From Dama dama (Eukaryota; Chordata; Mammalia; Artiodactyla; Cervidae), in contig NC_083698.1 of assembly GCF_033118175.1 (NCBI RefSeq), positions 49,083,501 through 49,147,500 of the forward strand: a stretch of DNA of 64,000 nucleotides, given 5' to 3'. Both the position numbers and the translations under genes were made by a program. Within the stretch, counting starts at the first letter, position 1. Each line of letters opens with the position of its first letter. Positions 47,260 through 57,439 of the stretch are shown here, piece after piece. The notes beneath the pieces were generated by a model that was given only the letters and a program-made list of their open reading frames with translations, was not told where the DNA came from and made no database searches.

Positions 47260-48165
47260 CACTTTCTCATTCATTTTACCATCTCATATGAAGTTGTCTT
47301 CCCATTCTGCACCAAGCTGGAAAGCCAAATGCAGCTATCTAAGCCACACAAAACATTCATAGAATGCCCAGGGTTGTGCCAATTACAGTGTATTTAAAAA
47401 ATGTCACACAACTTGTGACATTTGACCAGGTACACACTTTTTGTCAATCCCATTCCAGCTCCACATCTAGACAATCACTAAGCTATCCTAATCAAACTTA
47501 TACCACACTAACCCTTCTTTCCTTTAGTGTACTCCTGCTCTGAATTTTTCCATTACTTCCACTTCAGGCATTCACCTCTTCTGAAGACACAAGAACACTC
47601 TTTTCCCTCCCTTGTCTTCAAACCCTTGCTCCAGTTACCTCATAAGAATCCTTCTATCTCTGAGTTTCATCTGTGAGCCAAATAACAAATCCAGTCTTGA
47701 GTGCTGAGTATTAGCAATATGCCCACGAACCAAGATAAAGAAAACTTTAGGTGGTAAAATGAACTAAGAAAAGGACCACTGGTGCCATCGATCTTGGAAA
47801 GCCTCAAAAACACCCAGAGTCATTCATGCATTCATCTTTCCATGTATCATCATGAGCAATGACATATGATGGAAATATAAAGATGAAAAACTCATAATCC
47901 CTTTTCTCAAGCTCTTTTGAGTATACTCCAGAAACAGTCCCTTTCAAAAGTTTCCACCAAGTTCTCATCCTCATTCATAAAGCTGCTTTCCCATCAAAAT
48001 ACATTTCTAATGGGTTCACCTGTGTTGCTTCCTTTAATGGGACAACTAGTATTATAGCAATACTTGTTCTGTTTGAACATTTTTCATTTCACATATACAA
48101 AGAGAATATCAACTATATAGCTATTTATATGGGATAGAGCCAGACTTGTTGTCAAGCCCAGGGAG
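47260..48165. other. Intronic DNA, nothing firmly recognised
   Basis: 47440-47690 is C/T-rich and could be diverged L2 sequence. No exon. Confidence 0.35.
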
Positions 48166-48169
48166 CATA

Positions 48170-48260
48170 ACAACCCATAACAAAGCAAGCAGCACAGGGC
48201 CTGGATCACGTAAGGACTCAATAAAGGTTGGTCCCTCACCCCTTCCTAGTTTCAGCCAGC
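48170..48260 (+). mobile_element. L2/MIR 3'-end fragment
   Basis: GCCTGGATCACGTAAGGACT CAATAAAGGTT resembles the shared L2/MIR 3' terminus. Confidence 0.45.
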
Positions 48261-48559
48261 AGATTTTCAATCTTATTTTTAAGGTGTGACTTCTACCATG
48301 CAGCATCCTTAATCAAAGGTAACAAAATATATCTAGAAGCACAAGTGAATAAGGCAATATATTAGAGGATTTTCATTGTTCAGCACACAAAATAACTGCA
48401 GAAGCTAGAAGTATAACTGACACAAGACTGTGTGTCCAAATAATAATTAACAAGAATAACTTCAATTTTACAGGCATCTGCTGCTCAAAGTAAATGAATA
48501 AACAAACCAGTGGATGAATGAATTAACCAATGAATGAACACAGTTCAGAGTCAATGAAA

Positions 48560-48800
48560 TGGACTGGGACCAGGTACATGATATATGGCTGCTAATATTT
48601 TTATGTGCTATGCTCAAGACTCAATGCTAAAGATCTCATTTAGAGTTCAAAATAAAACTATGAAATAGAGATTATTCTCTATTCTGTTCTCATATTACAA
48701 ATGAGGAAAGAGTCTTACAAAGTAATTTGTCCAAGTTTCCCAACAATTGGCAACCTGGAATTTGAACTCAAATCTTCTAAATCCAAAGTTCCTTTCATCT
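48560..48800 (-). mobile_element. MIR SINE, antisense
   Basis: TATGTGCTATGCTCAAGACT, TTACAAATGAGGAAAGAGTC and TGGAATTTGAACTCAAATCT follow reversed MIR. Confidence 0.65.
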
Positions 48801-48804
48801 TATC

Positions 48805-49272
48805 AAAGATGATATCTCTCTTTCATAAATACAATACTTCATGGAGAAAAAAGTATTTCAATAAAATTGGCAATAAGGCAAATTTCTGTAATGCTAACAC
48901 TATGTTCACTCTGGCTTCTCATATAAACTTAGAAATGGTTTCTATGGTTAGAGAAGGGAAATATGCAAATATATGAGCTAAATTAATTATGCTTAATTGT
49001 TTCTAATCACTTCAAATTATGTTTCTATGAAGTTTCATAATGCCTGACAATATTGTTCTTAAGAGTGTCCCAATCAAATATTTCTTCTATTACTCTATCC
49101 TTCCATACAGACAAGTATTTCTTCCATGGAGGTAGAACCCCAAGTTCCATCCTTATAGATAATATGAGGCACTTAGCTCAGCAAATTCCTTTGTTTGAAG
49201 TTTCAAGTTATGTTACACAAATTGGCTTCCAAAGTAGTCAATTTTGGGGCTTCTAACATTCTTATATAAATT
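48805..49272. other. Intronic DNA, nothing recognised
   Basis: AT-rich, no family identified. Confidence 0.4.
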
Positions 49273-49280
49273 TACTTTAC

Positions 49281-49385
49281 TATAGGACTTCACTGGTGGT
49301 CCGGTGGTTAAGACTCTGCTCCCACTGCAGTGGGCACAGGTTTGATGCTGGTCAAGGAAGTTCTGTATGCTGCGCATCACAGCCA
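49281..49385 (+). mobile_element. CHR-2-type SINE without A-tail
   Basis: GACTTCACTGGTGGTCCGGT and CTGCGCATCACAGCC match CHR-2. Flanked by TACTTTAC at 49273-49280 and 49386-49393, with no A-rich tail left between body and duplication. Confidence 0.85.
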
Positions 49386-49619
49386 TACTTTACAGTATGG
49401 ACCAGAATAACCTTCTGTAAACTCTGCCCCTAAGAAAATGGATCAAAATGAATTAAAATTTTGGAACTTCAGTAAACATTTCAAGGTAATCTTTATAATT
49501 TAGAGTCAGTAAACACAATTCTAAATCTTATAAGAAATTACCACATATATTTCAAAATAATTTCCTAAAGGACAGTGTTACTTCTGAGTCACCACAACCA
49601 ACTGACATTGATTTTCATC

Positions 49620-50180
49620 CATTCAGCAAATACATACTAAGCATATGTTAGGTCCAAACACTCACTGTTCAAGATCCTGACGACCCACAGGAAAGCAGAC
49701 AAATCATAACAACAAATGAGGTCCCTATTCTCAAGGAGTTTACAATCACATGGAGGAAAACTATGAGAATGCAATAAACAAATAAACAAGTAAAAACTAT
49801 TGCAAACAGGGCTAAGTGATATACAGAGAATCCAAATCCAGTGACATTTATAGTGACTGGTCATTGTGGATTGGATCATCAGGGAAAACCTCTCAAAAGA
49901 AGTGAATTTAAGCAGAGATGTGAATAGTATAAACATGACTGCATAAAAGTCAAGTAGGAAAACATTCCAGGTTGAGGACACAGCTAGTGCAAAGGCCACA
50001 AGGCGAGAACAAGCAAAGCAAGTTTAAGAATGAGAAAATATCACAACCATCTGGAAGACAGTGACCTCAAGAAAGTGGCAAAGTTCAGACAGGAGGGGTA
50101 GGAAGGGGTCATGTCATCAGATTTTGTAAGCCAGGATAACATATTTTGATTTTATTTTTAGTGAAATGGAAAGCCACTGA
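49620..50180 (-). mobile_element. L2 LINE, antisense, long fragment
   Basis: CATTCAGCAAATACATACTA, TCTCAAGGAGTTTACAATCA, TAAGCAGAGATGTGAATAGT and GAAATGGAAAGCCACTGA run through the reversed 3' end and reverse transcriptase region of L2. Confidence 0.8.
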
Positions 50181-50225
50181 AGGAAAACACATAAAATCTG
50201 GACTTGTATCTACTAAGAATTAGAA

Positions 50226-50571
50226 TTCCTTGGTGGCTCAAATAGTAAAGAATCTGCCTGTAATACGGGAGCTGCTGCTGCTGCTAAGTTGCTTCAGTTG
50301 TGTCCGACCCTGTGCGACCCCATAGACGGCAGCCCACCAGGCTCCCCCATCCCTGGGATTCCCCAGGCAAGAACACTGGAGTGGGTTGCCATTGCCTTCT
50401 CCAGCAATACGGGAGACCCAGGTTCAATCCCTGGTTCGGGAAGATCCCCTGCAGAAGGGAATGGCTACCCACTCCAGTGTTCTTGCCTGGAGAATCCCAT
50501 GGACAGAGGAGCCTGGCAGGCTACAGTCCATGGATCAAAACGAGTTGGACACGACTGAGTGACTAACTCTT
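50226..50571 (+). mobile_element. Bov-tA SINE split by another SINE
   Basis: The tRNA-like head (GGTGGCTCAAATAGTAAAGA) stops at 50271 and resumes at 50406 with the BovA body ending GACACGACTGAGTGACTAAC. The host element is older than its insert. Confidence 0.93.
50272..50405 (-). mobile_element. BovA-unit SINE nested in a Bov-tA, antisense
   Basis: A (CTG)n-headed reversed BovA unit flanked by the perfect duplication AATACGGGAG at 50262-50271 and 50406-50415. Confidence 0.95.
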
Positions 50572-50589
50572 TCAAGTCCATGTATTTGC

Positions 50590-51160
50590 TCAGTTACAGA
50601 CTCTGCACTCAATGAAATTTATCCCAAGGCACTGACGCAGAATTCTGGAGCTAGAAAGGATCTTAAGGAATATAAAGCTGTCGTTAAACATGTACAGAAA
50701 CTAAGGGTCTTAAAAAAAAAAAAAAAGCATCATTCAGATTGCTTCATTATGGCTGAGAGAAATGTCTCCAAAAGTAAGTAAAGGCAACTAAGACGTCTGG
50801 GATCTATCCTCAACTCAAAGCTGACAATCATAAAATTGTCCTTTTATGTGTTCATAAATTGGACCACCATGGATTAGATACGTATGACTCACCATGGAAT
50901 TTCTTAAATTTTTGTGATGGTTTCCAACTTCTATCTAAAGCTATAAACTTAAATAAGGCACATAGCCAGTGATGTGTTTGATCAATTTCATTGTTCTAAT
51001 CCCAACTCACTGAGTACACCACAACTTTGAGACTGATTCATGCAATGAATGTTAAGGAACCACTATGTGCAAGGAAGTACAGCGGAAAACGAAGAACCAG
51101 AGTCTAGTAGTCTAGTATGTATACAGAAAGAGAGACACACATATACAAACACTGAAACAT
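50590..51160. other. Intronic DNA, nothing recognised
   Basis: An A-run lies at about 50713-50726; otherwise no family identified. Confidence 0.4.
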
Positions 51161-51166
51161 ACTAGA

Positions 51167-51236
51167 TTGGCCAAAAAGTTTGTTTGGGTATTACTGTAAT
51201 ACCGTATGGAAAAACCTGAAAGAAATATTTGGCCAA
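51167..51236. mobile_element. Mariner-derived hairpin, miR-2284/2285 precursor-like
   Basis: TTGGCCAAAAAGTTTGTTTG and its inverted counterpart (AAACCTGAAAGAAATATTTG then GCCAA) form a 70-base hairpin with a short loop. It matches the ruminant mariner-type palindromic element from which the large bovine miR-2284/2285 family arose. The stem has several mismatches compared with the family. Whether this copy is processed cannot be told from sequence. Confidence 0.75.
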
Positions 51237-51244
51237 CAAAATAT

Positions 51245-52220
51245 ATTAAACATACACAACCATAATTAATGCAAGGTAAAAACTGTCAACATGCCTCTCA
51301 GATAATGTACAATGAAAACTAGAGGAAATATCACATTCAGTTGAGAGAACCAGAAGGCAGCATTCAAGCTAGTCCTTGAAACATGGATGGGATTTACAGG
51401 TGGGAAAAAACATTTTAGACAATAGGTACATCAGGGGCAAAAAGCCTAAGTAAACTACAACAAGGCCCTCAGGACAAGAAATCCAGAGTGTTAATTAAGT
51501 TTAGAGCAACTATTTCCAATATGAAAATATGCAAATCTGAACTGCACCTAAGTTATGTATATTTCCATTCAGTAATGTAAAAGTTTTGCATCTGTATTTA
51601 TCATCTTAATTAACACCAAAAAAGAGTTCTATAACAAAACAATCAAACTTAGGTTAGACTAATATATTTGCTTTCCAAAAGGAATACAATAGGATTTAAA
51701 AGATCTTTGAAAACTTGTTTTCCAAGAAACAGAAAAAGAACTGGAAAATCACTTAAGCTTCTTGGTACAAAAATGTCAAAAGGTGTACATTTAAGAAAAG
51801 GCACAAAGTGTTTCAAATTCAGCATCTAAAAACCTCAGAACATAGCGAAGATGAGAATGTGCTATCAACACCACAATACATAGCAAGTTACAGTGCTATT
51901 TTTTAAACATTAATCTATGCTACTGCTTTTTCTCAAATAACATCCTGCATGACTGCTCCTAACTACAATTAATGTTCTGTCCTTTTGGAAAAGCATTGCT
52001 TTAGGATAATTAATTCACTTGAAAACTGACAAGTAACAATATAATTTGGGGTTTTCAAAAATCTTATTAAAAGTTCATTATACTTTCAATAAATCATAGA
52101 ACTACTTTAACATTCTTCTATCCAACTCAAGGCAGAACGTGGTCACAAATTAATTTCAAAGCTAACCACTGTGTTCCTAATATGTTTGTTTTCTCCTTTG
52201 TCTTTCCTAAAATTCATTTT
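51245..52220. other. AT-rich intronic DNA, nothing recognised
   Basis: No family identified. Confidence 0.4.
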
Positions 52221-52224
52221 TCAT

Positions 52225-52594
52225 TATACGATTTAAAACTTCAAGCAAACAAAAGTCAGGACCCCATGACATCACAGGTGAATTCAATCAAACATTTAGA
52301 GAAGAGTTAACACCTGTTCGCCTCAAACTCTTCCCAAAAAAACTGCAGAGTAAGGAACACTTCCAAACTCAGTCGATAAGGCCAACATCACCCTGACACC
52401 AAAACCATACAAAGATATCACAAAAAAGGAAATTACAGGCCAATATCACAGATGAATATAGACACAAAAATCCTCAACAAAATACTAACAAACTGAATCT
52501 AACAATACATTAAAAGGATCACACACCATGATCAAGTGGAATTTATCCCACAGATGCAAGGATTTTTCAATATTTACAAATCAACCAATGGTAT
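52225..52594 (+). mobile_element. L1 LINE ORF2 fragment
   Basis: Sense L1 ORF2: GACATCACAGGTGAATTCAA, GAAATTACAGGCCAATATCA and GATCAAGTGGAATTTATCCC. Ends abruptly at AATCAACCAATGG. Confidence 0.85.
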
Positions 52595-52830
52595 CAGCTT
52601 GCCTAAGGAAGGAGGCCTGGGCCACCCACAGCTTCCTAAAAGCAGCTCTAGCTTCTGTTGCCTCTTCAGGGATATGTACCTTCATCAACACAAGAAAAGC
52701 AAACACCACAGGGCCTAGGAACAGCAAAATGAGTCCCTTTAAAACCCATTTAGATCTCCCTGGCAGGACAAGTTCACATAGGAGGAGACTTCTCCCTTCA
52801 CCTTCGCACAGAAGTAGCAGAGAGAGATGA
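52595..52830 (-). pseudogene. Unidentified open stretch, possible retrocopy fragment
   Basis: Immediately after the L1 fragment ends, the minus strand is open for about 80 codons. It contains a hydrophobic segment (LKGLILLFLGPVVFAFLVLM) followed by KVHIPEEATEARAAF. The layout of a membrane anchor and then an xIPE motif loosely recalls the N-termini of arylacetamide-deacetylase-like enzymes, but I am not sure of that. Other frames have stops. It could also be chance. Confidence 0.2.
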
Positions 52831-52834
52831 GTCT

Positions 52835-53200
52835 CTGGGTGCTTCTCTTTTACCTTCCTGTATGACTAAAACTACATAAAACTACAATGAAAACAGAAGC
52901 CCAGCATCACTGAGCTAAATGGTCTCAGGTTCCATCATGTGTCTAATGAGATTCAATGCAGATGGTCTTTTCACCTTCATGTTTTCTCTATCTTTTATAA
53001 GCCTAAGTGAGTTAACGATGCTAATACAAATTAACAAAGGAGTTTGAGAAGAAGATTTAAAGTTGTTGGGAGAGGCCCTAACAATTTTATTCCTTAAAAT
53101 TTTTGCTTTTTCCCAATTTTGCTCCTTGCCTGTGGTGTATAAAACACTGGTTTATGGCACTTATGGGCACATGCACACAGATACGCTCACAGATGATTAT
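52835..53200. other. Intronic DNA, nothing recognised
   Basis: No family identified. Confidence 0.4.
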
Positions 53201-53204
53201 TTAA

Positions 53205-53385
53205 ACTACTTTAAGGCAAAGGAAGGAGGAGGAGTAGAAGATGAGATGATTAGACAGTGTCACCAACTCAATGGACATGAATTTGAGCGAACTCTGGGAG
53301 ACAGTGGAGGACAAAGGCATGCCAGGAGGATAGTGGCATGCTAAAGTCTATGGGGCCTCAACTGAGTGACTGAACAACGAAGAAA
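53205..53385 (+). mobile_element. BovB LINE 3'-end fragment
   Basis: AAGGAGGAGGAGTAGAAGAT, CACCAACTCAATGGACATGA and CTCTGGGAGACAGTGGAGGA are the sense BovB 3' end, ending ACTGAGTGACTGAACAAC. Confidence 0.85.
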
Positions 53386-53420
53386 ATGTAGTATTACAAA
53401 TGTGTATTACAAAGTATTAC

Positions 53421-53617
53421 AAAGACCCTGATGCCTGGAAAGACTGAAGACAGGAGGAGAAGCGGATGACAGGGGATGACACGGTTGGATGGCATCACCA
53501 ACTTGACAGACATAAGTTTAAGCAGGCTCCAGGAGTTGGAGATGGACAGGGAAGCCTGATGCGCTGCAGTCCATGGGGTCGCAAAGAGTTGGACAGACTG
53601 AGTAACTGAACTGAACA
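53421..53617 (+). mobile_element. BovB LINE 3'-end fragment (second, same orientation)
   Basis: ACCCTGATGCCTGGAAAGAC, GGATGGCATCACCAACTTGA and GGGGTCGCAAAGAGTTGGAC are again the BovB 3' end, so the two lie in tandem. Confidence 0.88.
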
Positions 53618-53619
53618 AA

Positions 53620-54695
53620 TGTGTGTTCTGAAATTAAAATTTTAAATGTGCATTAAATGAGAAAGGTTCACATTTTTTAAGCCTCAAAATGAATTCGTTG
53701 GGAGAAAAAAAAATCAAACCACTTACCAACAAATACAAGATTTCATTGCCATATATATTCAAGCAACTTCTTAAAATAACAAAACTTTGGGACTAGAACT
53801 TATCTTAGAGATATATTTGCCACAAGCAAGGAGACAGTATTGTGATAAGCAGCCACTCATAATAGATGAAAAGTCAGAATGCCATTATCACTAGGATAAC
53901 TGAATCCAAAGGCTGAACAACAACTATAAAAATGGCAAGATGATTCTACGGTGCAGAATTCATCTGCATCCCAGGAATAAGACCCCAAGGGATATTACAG
54001 AACAAATATAAATATGAACATGAGTTCAGGTTAAAGTAATCAAGATTTCCATTTAAAAGCACAAGTACCTAACAAAATGTGTACATTACCTCGTGTTCTA
54101 AAAATTATTTTAGTGTAGTTACCACCACACAGGAAAATGCATTTCCAGACCCCGACTCTCTGATTATGTAAATCACACACTAAGCAGAATGCATATATAT
54201 TCAGTTAAGACTGAAAGGATTTCCCAAATTACTGTCAACTTTAAAAAAAAAGAAGAGAGTTTTCTAACGATTCCCACAAGTATTTCCAGATTTCAAGAAC
54301 TATAGCCCTTCCTGCAAAATATACTTTGTGTTTTTGATTTGTCTCTGGGGTGTTACTGCTGGTGTGTGTTTTCTTTGTGGTTGTTTTTTAATGATTCAGT
54401 CGGCTGGTTGCAAGTTTAAGATCCTGTTCTAATTACCTTTGGCACTTACGACCGTGGATACAAGACCTGCGGGGCTCCCTTCTTAGCATGTGGGGCTTTA
54501 TCTAAGATCCTGAACAAGACTAGTTACCAAAGCCTTATGCAAACGGGAACACGGAGAGAGAGAAGGGCTGAGACCATTAACAATCATAAATTCCAGATTT
54601 CCTGTCTCTGCTTTTGTCCCTGTGACATTCCCTCCGGCAACCTGACACGTCATCTATAGCCCTCATGGTACCTTCGAGAATCTCTCTCCCGTCTA
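53620..54695. other. Intronic DNA next to the CpG island, nothing recognised
   Basis: No transposon recognised from about 53640 to the island edge. A CREB/ATF-like TGACGTGT on the gene strand lies near 54645-54652. Confidence 0.4.
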
Positions 54696-55353
54696 TAAGT
54701 GACGCCGCTATCCCCGCAACTCGCAACTCTGGCGGGGGGGGCGCGCTCGAATCTCGGCAGTCCCGGCCCCAGGTGCGGGGTCGACGCCTTCGGGGGGCTT
54801 CGCCGACGGGTAGCACCCTCACGGGGGCGCTCCGCGACCGGCGGAGTGGCGCGGGTGTCGGGAGGGACGCCTCGTCCGACTACACTTCGGATGTTCGGCG
54901 CTGGCGGCAGACAGCGTGTGAGGGAGGACACGTTCCAACTCTGAGGAACCCTCGGGGTTCACGCGCAGACAGCCGAGGGGCGTCCGCGGGGACTCCCTCG
55001 CTCCCGACCTCCGTCCCCTCAGTCGCCCGCCGACAAGCACCTCAGGCGGAGGAGCGGTAACCTCCTGGCCCGGGCAGCCTCACGGCGCGGCGCCTCCTCC
55101 GCAGGGTCACTGGGCCGCGGGGCCGGGAAGGCCGCCGGCCGCCCTCGCACGTCCCGTCGACCCCGCCGCCCGGCCCCCCAGGCTGAGGCGCCGAGTCCTC
55201 GCCTGCTGGCCGCGGGCGTCCGGTGCGCGGGCGCCGGCGCGTCCCCGAGCGCGCGCCCCGCCACCCCCGCCAGTCGCGGCCCCGCGCGAGTTGCACTAAC
55301 TTTCCGGGGCGGGGGAAGGGCGAGCGCCGCGGGCCCGGCTGCCCGGGCCTTAC

Positions 55354-55504
55354 CTGTGCTCAAGTTGTCGTTGATTTTCAAGGGCACCCGCAGGATGTAG
55401 ACCAGGAAGAGGACGATGAAGAACCATACGGTCCAGAGATAAGTCCAAGACCAAACTATGCAGGACTTGAGCTGCTCCAGAAAGCCCGTGCCCGCTTCAG
55501 CCAT
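55354..55504 (-). CDS. ST7: ST7 main first coding exon (partial gene, residues 1-50)
   Basis: This is the first coding exon of ST7, a multi-pass membrane protein described as a candidate tumour suppressor whose biochemical role is not settled. The ATG at 55504 opens a frame beginning MAEAGTGFLEQLKSC and running to VPLKINDNLST. It differs from the human start as I recall it mainly at residue 5 (G for A). Residues about 17-38 (VWSWTYLWTVWFFIVLFLV, continuing YIL) form a strongly hydrophobic membrane segment. The frame stays open past residue 50, but homology stops at ACAG|GTAAGG: the last exon base is 55354 and the donor GT is 55353-55352. The exon therefore ends in phase 1, which fits a following TG to make the Val that comes next in ST7. 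The start context AAAATGG is strong, with A at -3 and G at +4. The exon lies in a CpG island. The paralogue ST7L has a different N-terminus, so ST7 is the better call. All later exons are outside the window to the left. Confidence 0.95.
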
Positions 55505-55578
55505 TTTTCGGCGCTGCTCTCTGCTGCCGCGGCTCTCGGTGTCTGCCGGGATGATTCACCGGCCCGGAGGCGCCGCTC

Positions 55579-55602
55579 GCGCCGCCGCCGCCGCCGCCGC
55601 GG
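55579..55602 (-). repeat. (CGG)6-7 trinucleotide run in presumed ST7 5' UTR
   Basis: The plus strand shows six perfect GCC units from 55581, flanked by partial units; ST7 mRNA would read CGG/GGC. It lies 75-98 bases upstream of the ST7 ATG. GC-rich triplet runs of this kind vary in length and can form stable RNA structure. Confidence 0.85.
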
Positions 55603-55650
55603 CCCGGGCGCCCCCGGAGGCCGCCCGCCCGCCGCCGGGGACTCGGGCGC

Positions 55651-55659
55651 GGCGGGAAA
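55651..55659 (+). promoter_or_regulatory. E2F-like site GGCGGGAAA
   Basis: The sequence GGCGGGAAA (TTTCCCGCC on the gene strand) matches the E2F core and sits about 150 bases upstream of the ST7 ATG. It is a motif match only; chance matches are common in GC-rich DNA. Confidence 0.3.
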
Positions 55660-55750
55660 TCGCGCGCGGGCCGCGGGCGCGCGGGCCTTTCTTTCCCAGC
55701 TTTATTGCTAACTCTCTGAAGGCCCCTACAAGTGGCTTTCGTGGAAGGAT

Positions 55751-55756
55751 CACGTG
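55751..55756. promoter_or_regulatory. E-box CACGTG at the outer edge of the CpG island
   Basis: A palindromic CACGTG inside GATCACGTGGC lies about 250 bases upstream of the ST7 ATG. This is the core bound by USF, MYC/MAX and MiT-family factors. It is a motif match only. Confidence 0.3.
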
Positions 55757-55879
55757 GCTCCTGCCCCTCACGTTCTGATGCCATTTATATTATGCTAATA
55801 TTTAAAAAGAAAAGCTAAGTGGCGTACTCAGGGAAACCTTTGACATGTTCATGGTAACTGACTTACGTTGAGGGCTTCC

Positions 55880-56035
55880 TATTTTGTCTGTACAATCTCA
55901 CCTAATCCTTCAACAATCCCCATTATATGGATAAGAGAAACTGAGGCACAAAGTGAGCAATTTACCTTCAGCTGGAGCCGAAATTCATTTGCAGCATGAT
56001 GAATGCTAGCGCCCGAGGTCTTAAAACCAACGTTT
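55880..56035 (-). mobile_element. MIR SINE, antisense
   Basis: TCTCACCTAATCCTTCAACA, GAGAAACTGAGGCACAAAGT and GCTGGAGCCGAAATTCATTT follow reversed MIR. Confidence 0.75.
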
Positions 56036-56540
56036 TTCTCCTTTCTCTCAGAATTTAGATTCAGAGGGATGACTAAACCCGGAGCAGTTAGAAAAAAATA
56101 GATGTATTCCTGTCACCGATTAGTAGGCCTGAAAAATAAATCATTCTGTTAAAGGATATGTGGGTTGCACGCTATTTACCTTTCTTTTGTCTCCCCTGAA
56201 GCCATACTAGGGGTTTTGAAAGAAATCTTCATAAGAAGAGCCTTTATCTTCCAATTTGGGGGCGATGACAGTTCAAAAAACTCTCAACCTGTTTTTAATA
56301 TAAACAGTTCTCTGGGATAATTTTGGCTTACTCTGAATTGGCTACTTTAAACAATAATTGTAAACTTTTTTTATCTGTACTGAGTAAAACGTTGTCTTCA
56401 CCAAATAAAATTTTCTGTTTCTGTCCATAAATAATTTCACTTTCTATGTATCGGATGGTAATGATGCAGTTGCAGGTAATCCAATCTACAGCCAAGACAT
56501 TTTTGAAATTCTGAGCATTCAGCAGAACATTTTATTATAA

Positions 56541-56560
56541 TTTTTTTTTTTTTTTTTTTT
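56541..56560 (+). repeat. T20 homopolymer
   Basis: Twenty consecutive T with no attached element recognised. Confidence 0.95.
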
Positions 56561-57439
56561 GCTTATTTGTTATTTCCTCCATAATAAAACAAGCTCCTTT
56601 AACTTTTTACATGTATATTATGTATTATGGCTTACATAATAGAACTACTTCTACATTTTCACTAATTCCAAGCCTCACTCCCAGCTACTGGTATCTCTGA
56701 TACATTTGATCTACTAAAGCAGTGAGATACTGGAAAGGATAAGAGAAATTGATACACCCGTACCTTTTCATATATATTTATTGCAGCATTTACAAAACAA
56801 TTTTTTATCTAACAATGGTGCCTGGATTCTCAGTAGAATAAAACAACATGAGAGCATGAAAGATCTATTTTATGTAATGATTAAGTAACCCACCAGATTC
56901 CCTGCAATAGGATTATTTAATTTAAGTGATTATCCTGGAGTCTGGCTTTTGCTCAGTGAACCTCAAGGAATGGACATAAACATGACTCAGTTGAACCAGT
57001 TTTCTGACTGTCTGCTAGGCACTCCGGGAGGGCCAGTCTGTCTTACTCATCATTGCCTCTCCCTGGTGTGCAGCCAGAGATGGGGATTGGAGTTGGAGAC
57101 ATGTCTTTGTGGTTGGATGCAGAACTGACTGAGAACAAGAACTCTTGGGAACTGCAGCTGCTTCAGTATGGCTGGAATGCAGGCTCTACACAGAGCGGTG
57201 TCAAAATGGATAAAACTGGAGAGTGTCTGACTGCGAAGGGCCTTGTAGAAATGTTAAGGTGTTCACAGTTATTTGGCATTGCACACACTAATCCAAATGA
57301 CCAAGATTTATGTAAGTGGCAATTACATACCAAGGAGGTAGCGTTGACATAACTTGGTTACTGATAGGATAGTCAGGGAAAGAATAAAGAGTGAAGGGTG
57401 GCTATTGAGTGGGATCGTTCATGAAATAGTGACACCCGA

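Larger units (their letters stand above)
1..55353 (-). other. ST7: ST7 intron 1 (relative to main first exon), left end beyond window
   Basis: Everything from the donor at 55353 to the left edge belongs to the first intron of the CpG-island ST7 transcript. The alternative first exon at 1783-1804 lies within it. No exon-2 sequence (expected to begin TG and encode SMFLNT) was found, so the intron is longer than 55 kb. Its content is mainly old and young transposons, listed separately. Confidence 0.85.
54700..55720 (-). promoter_or_regulatory. ST7: CpG island promoter and 5' UTR of ST7
   Basis: This kilobase is very GC-rich and dense in CpG, in sharp contrast to the AT-rich DNA on both sides. 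It spans the exon 1 coding sequence, the start of intron 1 and the presumed 5' UTR and core promoter (55505 to about 55720). No TATA box sits at a sensible distance upstream of the ATG, as is usual for broad CpG-island promoters. The edge near 55720 is abrupt. The transcription start cannot be placed exactly by eye; I infer it lies about 100-200 bases upstream of 55504. Confidence 0.9.
55725..57435. other. Upstream intergenic DNA, one MIR and a T-run
   Basis: Apart from the MIR at 55880-56035 and T20 at 56541-56560, I recognise nothing. A 99-codon plus-strand frame at 57053-57352 resembles no family that I know and is not called a gene. Confidence 0.4.

Noticed and set aside
54665..55060. Several overlapping open frames on both strands in the CpG island
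   Set aside because: Stop codons are rare in GC-rich DNA; all frames look like low-complexity random translation.
55354..55504. Assigning this exon to ST7L, the ST7 paralogue
   Set aside because: As I recall, ST7L has a different N-terminus; the 50 residues here match ST7.
55223..55711. 162-codon plus-strand open frame across ST7 exon 1
   Set aside because: It is antisense to a well-supported exon; openness and Arg/Ala/Gly/Pro richness are expected in CpG-rich DNA, and no family is recognised.
57053..57352. 99-codon plus-strand frame upstream of ST7
   Set aside because: No recognisable domain, no splice or promoter context, and it could be chance or an unnamed old repeat.
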